Source of the DNA: Deltaproteobacteria bacterium
GTDB lineage: Bacteria; Desulfobacterota; GWC2-55-46
DNA: 9,006 nt
Direction: 5' to 3'
Assembly: GCA_016218095.1 (NCBI GenBank)
Contig: JACREV010000212.1
Span: 1-9,006 of the forward strand
The notes under the pieces are model-generated. The model searched no databases and was not told where the DNA came from. It worked only from the letters and a program-made list of their open reading frames with translations. Both the position numbers and the translations under genes were made by a program. Shown piece by piece: positions 1-4,833 of this stretch. Numbering within the stretch: the stretch's first letter is position 1; each line of letters starts with the position of its first letter.

Positions 1-104
1 TTCGCTCCCTTCGCCCTCTCCTGCCCACGCGCTCGCCTCCCCTGAGCGCGCTTTGCGCGTCTATCCTCCTCCGGCTCGCGCGTCTCTTCCTCCCTTAAGG
101 TCGC
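1..104. repeat. GC-rich, strand-biased intergenic sequence with short degenerate repeats
   Basis: No gene is supported here. The minus strand is purine-rich, with a degenerate tandem motif GAGGA-(2-6 bases)-GACGCGC seen twice (about 55-70 and 78-95), and a perfect small hairpin CGCGC-TTT-GCGCG at 47-59. It may be a fragment of a dispersed repeat cut by the window edge. Confidence 0.35.
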
Positions 105-118
105 TCACCCCATGCCTG

Positions 119-141
119 TTTTTTTTGAAAAACAAAAAAAA
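119..141 (-). terminator. AT-only hairpin after the MoeB/ThiF gene (weak terminator candidate)
   Basis: T8-G (119-127) and C-A8 (133-141) can pair around a 5-base loop, 10 bases past the stop codon. The stem is almost entirely A-U, so termination would be weak. It is listed because nothing else in the gap looks like a terminator. Confidence 0.3.
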
Positions 142-151
142 ATTGTCCTGG

Positions 152-982
152 CTATGACCGCTCGCACGCCGAAGGCGCCCTGAACTCGCAGGCCTGTTCC
201 TCGTACTGGGCAAGCTCCTTGATCGTCGCGTTCTCGCCGCATAGCGCGCACTCCGGGTCTTTCATGACCTTCACCTTCCTGAATGTCATCTTGAGGGCGT
301 CGAATATCAACAGGTGCCCGGCAAGGGAGTCCCCGATGCCGAGTATCTCCTTTACAGTCTCGACCGCCTGAAGAACGCCTATGACGCCCGCGAGCGCGCC
401 AAGGACGCCCGCCTCCTGACAGCTCGGGACAAGCCCCTTCGGCGGCGGCTCGGGGTACAGGCACCTGTAGCACGGGAAACCCTTCGCGGGCTTGAATACG
501 GCGACCTGGCCATCGAACCTGAACATCGAGCCTGATACCAGCGTCTTTTGCTCGAAGAACGCGGCGTCGTTCATGAGGAACCGCGTCGGGAAGTTGTCGC
601 TGCCGTCGAGCACGACGTCATACTCGCGGATTATATCCCTGATGTTCTCCACGGTGAGCCTGCCGTGGTGGGCGACGACGTTCACATCGGGGTTGAGGGC
701 GTTTATCGACTCCTTCGCCGAGAAGACCTTGGGTTTCCCGATCTTTTCGGTATTGTGTATGACCTGCCTCTGGAGGTTGCTGAGATCCACGCAGTCGCCG
801 TCGGCGATCCCTATGGTGCCCACACCAGCCGCGGCGAGATAAAGCAGAGACGGGGAGCCGAGCCCTCCGGCGCCGAGGACGAAGACCCTGCTCTTCAAGA
901 GCTTCGCCTGCCCCTTGCCGCCGACCTCAGGGAGTATTATGTGCCTTGAGTACCTTTCTATCTGCTCTTCTGTAAAATCCAT
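152..982 (-). CDS. moeB: MoeB/ThiF/HesA-family sulfur-carrier adenylyltransferase
   Basis: The 276-residue E1-like enzyme begins MDFTEEQIERYSRHIILPEVG, the usual N-terminus of MoeB. It has the nucleotide loop GAGGLG (37-42), DGD (61-63), SNLQRQ (68-73) and SDN (128-130). Zinc-binding CxxC pairs are at C171/C174 and C245/C248. C188 in VPSCQEAGVLG is the conserved reactive cysteine region. No rhodanese domain follows. It adenylates the C-terminal glycine of a MoaD/ThiS-type carrier for sulfur loading; the partner here is probably the GG-Ala-Phe carrier after trimming, although molybdopterin or thiamine carriers elsewhere are possible. The ATG at 982 is chosen because GGAGGG lies 12 bases upstream and the family N-terminus begins there. 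A longer in-frame start at 1081 would add 33 unrelated residues and run through the terminator. Confidence 0.92.
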   Translation of the reverse strand: MDFTEEQIERYSRHIILPEVGGKGQAKLLKSRVFVLGAGGLGSPSLLYLAAAGVGTIGIADGDCVDLSNLQRQVIHNTEKIGKPKVFSAKESINALNPDVNVVAHHGRLTVENIRDIIREYDVVLDGSDNFPTRFLMNDAAFFEQKTLVSGSMFRFDGQVAVFKPAKGFPCYRCLYPEPPPKGLVPSCQEAGVLGALAGVIGVLQAVETVKEILGIGDSLAGHLLIFDALKMTFRKVKVMKDPECALCGENATIKELAQYEEQACEFRAPSACERS

Positions 983-1049
983 ACGGCTTTGCGACCCTCC
1001 TTGCGCGATATCCTTAAAGCGTCCTCTTATATTAACAAAAAAAGGCCGG

Positions 1050-1079
1050 AATAAAAAGAAGCCCCTTCGTAAAAGGGGC
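1050..1079 (-). terminator. Intrinsic terminator between the JAMM and MoeB/ThiF genes
   Basis: Minus-strand GCCCCTT pairs with AAGGGGC (1073-1079 with 1061-1067) around a 5-base loop, followed by TTCTTTTTATT. It ends the cysM-JAMM transcript at least in part. The downstream gene would then depend on readthrough or on a weak promoter in 983-1050 (a TATAAG hexamer near 1025-1030 without a good -35). Confidence 0.75.
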
Positions 1080-1145
1080 ACTGGTTCCGCCTTCGATGGA
1101 TCCTTCGGTTTTGCCGGTTCCTTGAAAGGGATGGTCTAAGCGGCC

Positions 1146-1610
1146 CTACTCGGTCAGCTTTATCTTCTCTTCCTTGAAGGGGTCGTTCTCGTCGTGGAAT
1201 ATCCACGACCTCACCGATACGTCCTTGCCTCCGTTCACCGAGGCTATCATGTAGGAGTACCCGGCCTGCCCCCATTCCCTGTCGGTCGCGGAGGGCTTGT
1301 CCGGGTGGTCGGGGTGCGAGTGGTAAAAACCTACTATCTCCGCGCCCTGGGCCTTCGCCTCCTTGTCCATAAGGTATATCTCTCTGGGGTCGATGATGTA
1401 ACGGTCCTTCGACCTCTCCCTGTTCGTGTTGACGGTCTGGTGTATGTAGAGCACGCACCGGGCCCGCATCGTCGACCCGATGAGTATGCCGCAACACTCG
1501 TCAGGGTACGAGTCCTTCGCGTGCTGGACTATCTGGTCGTATATGGCCTGTGAGATCTTTATGGTGCCTTTGCCGCCGAGAACTTTGCCGAGTCCTAAAA
1601 ACGTCTTCAT
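1146..1610 (-). CDS. JAMM/MPN+ metallopeptidase (Mec-like, sulfur-carrier processing)
   Basis: The 154-residue protein carries a complete JAMM zinc site: Glu38 in PDECCGIL, then His97-Ser-His99, Ser107 and Asp110 in HSHPDHPDKPSATD, fitting E...H-x-H-x7-S-x2-D. Such enzymes cleave after the diglycine of ubiquitin-fold proteins. Bacterial Mec releases cysteine from a CysO-cysteine adduct, and HcyD removes a terminal alanine from its carrier (both from memory). Here it should trim Ala-Phe from the carrier at 3049-3330, release the amino acid from carrier adducts, or both. An AAGGGG ribosome site sits just before the ATG, 17 bases after the cysM stop. The roughly 15 residues before the first MPN strand are extra; Met1 is kept because of this ribosome site. 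Confidence 0.92.
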   Translation of the reverse strand: MKTFLGLGKVLGGKGTIKISQAIYDQIVQHAKDSYPDECCGILIGSTMRARCVLYIHQTVNTNRERSKDRYIIDPREIYLMDKEAKAQGAEIVGFYHSHPDHPDKPSATDREWGQAGYSYMIASVNGGKDVSVRSWIFHDENDPFKEEKIKLTE

Positions 1611-1627
1611 AGATCCCCTTCGATTTT

Positions 1628-2581
1628 TTATTCCCAGAGGCGCGTGGACAGATACTTGTCCCCGCCGTCAGGGAAGATGACTACGATTACGCCCTTCTTT
1701 ATCTTCTTCGCCACTTCGAGCGCCCCCCACATCGCCGCGCCCGAGGACTGCCCGACGAGGAGCCCCTCTTCCCTCGCGAGCCTCTTCGCCATGTTGTACG
1801 ACTCCTCCGTCGGGGCCGGGACCTTGTAGTCGAGCTCCTCTTCGTGATAGATGCCGGGGACGATGGATGATGCCATGTGCTTCAAGCCTTCAAGGCCGTG
1901 GAACGCGGTCTCGGGCTCGACGGCAATGACCTGTATATCCTCCCTGTACTCCTTAAGACGCCTGCCAGTGCCCATGATAGTGCCGCCGGTGCCTATGGAG
2001 GCGATGAAGTGCGTGACGCGACCGTCGGTCTGCTCGATTATCTCCGGGGCGGTGCCGTTGTAATGGGCGAGAGGGTTAGAGGGGTTGTTGTACTGGTCGA
2101 GCTTGCAGTATTTGTCGGGAGAATCCACATAGAGCTTCCAGGCGAGCCTTATCGCGCCGTCAGAGCCTTCGAGCGGGTTTGAGAATATGACGTGCGCGCC
2201 GAAGGCGTGGAGTATTTTTTTACGCTCCTCGCTCACGTTCGCGGGCACGACGAGCTCGACCCTGTAGCCCTTGACCGCGCCTATCCACGCGTATGCTATG
2301 CCGGTGTTGCCCGAGGTCGAGTCGAGTATTATCTTGTCCCTCGTTAATCTCCCGCTATTCTCGGCGTCGAGTATCATTGAGAGCGCCGCGCGGTCCTTTA
2401 CGGACCCGCCTGGGTTGTACCCTTCGAGCTTGGCGTAGACCTCGACGTCGGAGGGCAGGTCCTTGGTTATGTTGTTTATCTTTACGAGCGGGGTATTTCC
2501 GACGAGGTCCAATACCGAGCCCTTTACAGGGGCAAAGGCCTTATCCGGCTCTGCGGCGTCCAGAAATTTATGTCCTCTCAT
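1628..2581 (-). CDS. cysM: Cysteine synthase (CysM-like, O-acyl-serine sulfhydrylase family)
   Basis: The 317-residue PLP enzyme is of fold type II. It shows VGNTPLVKI near residue 27, the Schiff-base lysine K62 in NPGGSVKDR, the substrate loop STSGN (88-92), the phosphate-binding GTGGT (197-201), and GQSSGA (277-282) near the cofactor pyridine nitrogen. It ends FPDGGDKYLSTRLWE, like CysM-type enzymes. It replaces the leaving group of an activated serine with sulfide or a thiocarboxylate. The next gene, 17 bases downstream, is a Mec-like JAMM peptidase. That pairing is known from the mycobacterial CysO-CysM-Mec route, in which CysM attaches the carrier to serine-derived carbon and Mec releases cysteine. 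The first 20 residues are an extension before the core fold. A GGAG ribosome site lies 9 bases upstream. It is controlled by a promoter with tandem operator-like repeats. Confidence 0.93.
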   Translation of the reverse strand: MRGHKFLDAAEPDKAFAPVKGSVLDLVGNTPLVKINNITKDLPSDVEVYAKLEGYNPGGSVKDRAALSMILDAENSGRLTRDKIILDSTSGNTGIAYAWIGAVKGYRVELVVPANVSEERKKILHAFGAHVIFSNPLEGSDGAIRLAWKLYVDSPDKYCKLDQYNNPSNPLAHYNGTAPEIIEQTDGRVTHFIASIGTGGTIMGTGRRLKEYREDIQVIAVEPETAFHGLEGLKHMASSIVPGIYHEEELDYKVPAPTEESYNMAKRLAREEGLLVGQSSGAAMWGALEVAKKIKKGVIVVIFPDGGDKYLSTRLWE

Positions 2582-2659
2582 GCTATCTTCTCCAGCGATA
2601 TGAAAATTTTTTACGTGCTATTCGAATCGGCTGTTAAGCCCCGGACGCGGGACAAAAAA

Positions 2660-2709
2660 ATACCTTAGTAGGTTAATCAAGTTTATAATACCTTAGTGAA
2701 CCTGTCAAG
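2660..2709 (-). promoter_or_regulatory. Tandem operator-like repeats (Rrf2/IscR-type boxes) over the cysM promoter
   Basis: Two copies of CTTGA(C/T)-N6-ACTAAGGTAT occur at 2688-2709 and 2660-2681, exactly 28 bases apart and in the same orientation. The upstream copy contains the -35 hexamer and the spacer; the downstream copy covers the region from the -10 to past the start site. Each resembles the 25-base E. coli IscR type-1 box as I remember it (about 17-18 of 25 positions by hand). An Rrf2-family repressor such as an IscR- or CymR-like cysteine/Fe-S regulator is therefore a good candidate. No such regulator gene is in the window. Confidence 0.6.
2680..2708 (-). promoter_or_regulatory. Promoter of the cysteine synthase unit
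   Basis: A perfect TTGACA (plus positions 2703-2708) is followed by TATAAA after 15 bases (2682-2687) or by TAAACT after 17 bases (2680-2685). It lies about 100 bases before the cysM ATG and is overlapped by the tandem operator-like repeats. Confidence 0.7.
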
Positions 2710-2761
2710 AATTTTTTAAGGCCTGAAAAGACAAAATAACCTTATTATTTAAAGGTTTTTT

Positions 2762-2793
2762 TAAAAAAAAGCCCCGCCGGGAGGGGCGGGGCT
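2762..2793 (-). terminator. Intrinsic terminator after the NIL gene
   Basis: On the minus strand AGCCCCGCC pairs with GGCGGGGCT (2785-2793 with 2770-2778) around a 6-base loop, followed by a run of U (plus-strand A 2763-2770). It is a strong 9-bp GC stem and ends the SAM-controlled unit. Confidence 0.93.
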
Positions 2794-2815
2794 AATGGGT
2801 TGTTTAAGGGTCGGC

Positions 2816-3052
2816 TTACTCGATTATATCGAGCTCGATCGGCTCGACCTTGACCCCATGATCGATGAAGTACTTGATAGCCTTGTCTATCTCCTCCGGC
2901 TCCCCGTCGAGCTCGAGGGCGACAAGGCCGATCTTATCGGAGATCGAGGCCTGACGGATATTGGTCACGACCTTGAAGAGCCTGCCGACATGGTAAAGGA
3001 GCGGCTCCTTGACCTGTTCCTTCGGATAGGTGAGATAGATCCTTTTCTTCAA
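2816..3052 (-). CDS. Stand-alone NIL domain protein
   Basis: The 78-residue protein starts KKRIYLTYPKEQVKEPLLY and continues with LFKVVTNIRQASISDKIGLVALELDG and a helix (EIDKAIKYFIDHGVKVEPIE). This is the pattern of the NIL domain, which is found at the C-terminus of MetN (methionine ABC transporter ATPase, where it senses methionine) and fused to ferredoxins in a homocysteine-forming system of methanogens and other anaerobes. As a free-standing protein it may bind a sulfur amino acid or assist sulfur transfer; the sequence does not say which. Translation begins at TTG (3050-3052), overlapping the carrier's TGA stop in TTGA. The GGAGG ribosome site is the diglycine codons of the carrier, so the pair is translationally coupled. 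A strong terminator follows 23 bases after its stop. Confidence 0.85.
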   Translation of the reverse strand: MKKRIYLTYPKEQVKEPLLYHVGRLFKVVTNIRQASISDKIGLVALELDGEPEEIDKAIKYFIDHGVKVEPIELDIIE

Positions 3053-3330
3053 AACGCGCCTCCGGCGATAGCGGGTATTATCGAGAGCTCGTCGTTCTCC
3101 TTAAGCTCGGTCTCAAGGTTCTTCTTGAACCTGATGTCCTCATCATTCAGGTAGATGTTCACGAATCTGCGGAGCTTGCCGTCGGCCTCGCAGATGCGCT
3201 CCTTAAGGCCCGGGTAGTTCCTCTCGAGGTTCTCTATTATCTCCGAGATGTTCCTGCCCTCTGCCACTACCTCGTCTGAGCCGTTCGTGAGCTTCCGTAA
3301 CGGCGTGGGGATCCTTACCTTTATCGCCAT
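3049..3330 (-). CDS. MoaD/ThiS-like ubiquitin-fold sulfur carrier protein ending in GG-Ala-Phe
   Basis: The 93-residue protein has the beta-grasp pattern of MoaD/ThiS/CysO carriers: VRIPTPLRKLTNG at the start, a central helix (ISEIIENLERNYPGL), VNIYLNDEDIR, and a final ELSIIPAIAGG. Such proteins carry sulfur as a C-terminal glycine thiocarboxylate. Here the diglycine (G90-G91) is not terminal: Ala92 and Phe93 follow, so the pro-protein must be trimmed before activation. The JAMM peptidase at 1146-1610 is the obvious candidate for trimming and the MoeB/ThiF enzyme at 152-982 for activation. This matches known systems (HcyS with a C-terminal Ala in Wolinella; CysO in mycobacteria; MetO in Streptomyces), cited from memory. 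A GAGGAGG ribosome site lies 9 bases upstream. Its stop codon overlaps the TTG start of the next gene. Confidence 0.92.
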   Translation of the reverse strand: MAIKVRIPTPLRKLTNGSDEVVAEGRNISEIIENLERNYPGLKERICEADGKLRRFVNIYLNDEDIRFKKNLETELKENDELSIIPAIAGGAF

Positions 3331-3373
3331 CTTCTCAATCCTCCTCAGAATCCTTCTCTATGTATTTGAAAAA

Positions 3374-3610
3374 TCAGCCTTTCTGGACCTTCAACCTGAA
3401 GTGATCGCCTTCCTTTTTGACTTCCAGTATCTTGTGCCCCTCTTCCTTTATCGACTTGGGCACGTTCTGGATAGGCTCTCCGGAGTCGAGTACGAGCTCG
3501 AGTACCTCCCCGGCCTCAAGCGTTTCGAGCTTGAGCTTGGTCTTTACGAAGTTGATGGGGCACATGACCCCCCTTAAGTCCAATTGGGCGTTGGATTTTA
3601 TTTCCGTCAT
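3374..3610 (-). CDS. TusA/SirA-like sulfur carrier
   Basis: The 78-residue protein has the TusA/SirA/YedF fold signature: a beta strand with LDLRG, then VMCPINFVKTK leading into the first helix, and a C-terminal strand (HFRLKVQKG). Cys17 is the persulfide-carrying residue. The usual Cys-Pro-x-Pro motif is Cys-Pro-Ile-Asn here, so the second proline is replaced. Family members relay sulfur as a cysteine persulfide between cytoplasmic enzymes. Between a sulfite reductase and a thiocarboxylate carrier, this one probably hands sulfur on, or acts as an auxiliary of the reductase. An AGGAG ribosome site lies 5 bases before the ATG. It lies 43 bases upstream of the next gene, consistent with co-transcription, and is separated from the reductase by the palindromic repeat. 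Confidence 0.88.
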   Translation of the reverse strand: MTEIKSNAQLDLRGVMCPINFVKTKLKLETLEAGEVLELVLDSGEPIQNVPKSIKEEGHKILEVKKEGDHFRLKVQKG

Positions 3611-3675
3611 AAGGCTCCTTTAGCCTTCAAATTGGATTCAGAAACAGTTTTATAAGGGAGGCCGCAAGGACCTCC

Positions 3676-3764
3676 TGTCATTGCGAGCGAAGCGAAAGCA
3701 ATCCCATCTCTATAAATAAACCTGCAACTAGGTATTGCTTCGGATAAAGCTCCTCGCAATGACA
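3676..3764. repeat. Dispersed palindromic repeat (TGTCATTGCGAG type)
   Basis: The 89-base unit begins TGTCATTGCGAG and ends with the exact reverse complement CTCGCAATGACA. Further partial pairing of the arms follows (GCGAAAGCAAT against ATTGCTTCG), around an AT-rich centre. It begins 10 bases past the reductase stop codon. I recognise the core as a common dispersed intergenic palindrome in several bacterial lineages, probably REP-like or a non-autonomous mobile element. In the operon transcript it would make a hairpin that could protect or punctuate the upstream mRNA. Confidence 0.8.
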
Positions 3765-3774
3765 ACACCGGCCT

Positions 3775-4740
3775 TCATACCCCCGGCGCCAGATAGTTTA
3801 CCGGAGAGCCGTGCTTGAATACCGGCTCCATGAAGTCGAGGTACTTCTGGACCCCGACCCTCTTGATGGTGTTCCCGATCCTCTCCCCGCGCTTGCCGTT
3901 GGCGTTATACCACTCGACTGTCTTCTCTATCGCCTCGGCGACCTTGTCATCCGGGAGGAACGTGCAGACCTCAAGCGCCTCCATCGGGTGCCTGCCGTGC
4001 TTTCCGCCTATCCTCACAATGTGGCCGTAGCGTTTCGGCTTCCACGCCTCGGTCGGGCAGGCCCTGATGCAGTCGCCGCAGAATATGCACTTCTTCGGGT
4101 CGAATATGGGTTTCCCCGTGTCCGGGTCAGAGACTATCGCGTCCTCCTTGCAGGCCTCGGAGCAGATGGTGCAACCGGTGCAGAGCGGGTCTTCCCATAC
4201 CGGCTCTACAATGCCCTGGAAACCGAAGTCCATCTCCTTGGTCCTCGCGCAGTCTATCGGACATCCCGAGAAGGACGTCTTGAACTTGTGCGGCGTAGGC
4301 GTGCCGAAGAACTTCTGGTCGACCATCCCGGCCATCCCTTGAGTGTCGGTAAGCCCGTTCGGGTTGTACTCGCACCCGCCGCATGCGGTAGGGACCCTGA
4401 CCCTCGGGCCGCAGGAGGCGACCTTCTGGCCAATTTTTTCGAGCTCGGCGACTATGTTCCTGAACTCCTTGTAGTCGACGTAGAGTATCTCGAGCGACTG
4501 GCGGAAGGAGAAGTGGACGACCCCCTTCTTGCTGTACTTGTCCGCTATCTTCGAGATCTCGACGAGCTTTTTCGTCTCCATCCTGCCGCCGGGGCAACGG
4601 AGCCTTACGGCAAACAGGTCCTTCTGCCTCTGCTTTATGAAACCGCCGGACTTGAGGTCGTTGAAGTCGACCCTCTCTCCGATATTGTCAAGGTTTACGT
4701 TTACCTTTGTGGTCTTGTCCTCTATGAAGTGGTCCGTCAT
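3775..4740 (-). CDS. Siroheme sulfite/nitrite-reductase-like protein with 2x[4Fe-4S] ferredoxin domain
   Basis: The protein has 321 residues and no signal peptide, so it is cytoplasmic. Residues about 35-115 form a ferredoxin-like half domain of the nitrite/sulfite reductase type (FAVRLRCPGGR, then HFSFRQSLEI). The putative siroheme-[4Fe-4S] ligands are C120 and C123 in TACGGCEYN, and C160/C164 in SGCPIDCAR. A bacterial ferredoxin domain is inserted after them, with C187/C190/C193/C197 and C218/C221/C224/C228, each in Cx2Cx2Cx3C spacing. This resembles the DsrA/AsrC (COG2221) family that reduces sulfite to sulfide with six electrons. With sulfur carriers next door, the likely job is supplying sulfide for carrier thiocarboxylation. 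The first ligand pair is Cx2C instead of the usual Cx5C. The ribosome site is weak: AGGGAG is 14 bases from the ATG. Confidence 0.85.
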   Translation of the reverse strand: MTDHFIEDKTTKVNVNLDNIGERVDFNDLKSGGFIKQRQKDLFAVRLRCPGGRMETKKLVEISKIADKYSKKGVVHFSFRQSLEILYVDYKEFRNIVAELEKIGQKVASCGPRVRVPTACGGCEYNPNGLTDTQGMAGMVDQKFFGTPTPHKFKTSFSGCPIDCARTKEMDFGFQGIVEPVWEDPLCTGCTICSEACKEDAIVSDPDTGKPIFDPKKCIFCGDCIRACPTEAWKPKRYGHIVRIGGKHGRHPMEALEVCTFLPDDKVAEAIEKTVEWYNANGKRGERIGNTIKRVGVQKYLDFMEPVFKHGSPVNYLAPGV

Positions 4741-4794
4741 CTCTAAATTCCAAGCTCCCTTCGTTAATATCCGTCAAAGGCGGTCTTTTTATAT

Positions 4795-4820
4795 TACCAG
4801 AAAACAATATGCGTCTGGTA
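4795..4820. repeat. Short inverted repeat in the thrC-reductase gap
   Basis: TACCAGA (4795-4801) and TCTGGTA (4814-4820) form a perfect 7-bp inverted repeat in the 93-base gap between the two genes. On the transcript it would be a hairpin, but no U tract follows, so it is not a usual terminator. It could be a processing or stabilising hairpin, or chance. Confidence 0.35.
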
Positions 4821-4833
4821 GTGAATTTTAAAC

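Noticed and set aside
983..1081. Extended N-terminus for the MoeB/ThiF enzyme (33 more residues)
   Set aside because: The extension runs through a terminator hairpin, has no family similarity, and a GGAGGG site precedes the internal ATG where the family N-terminus begins.
3811..4746. Plus-strand open frame of 311 codons
   Set aside because: It lies antisense to the reductase gene, which has clear cysteine motifs. The plus-strand translation is Leu/Val/Arg-rich without any domain, typical of a shadow in GC-rich codons.
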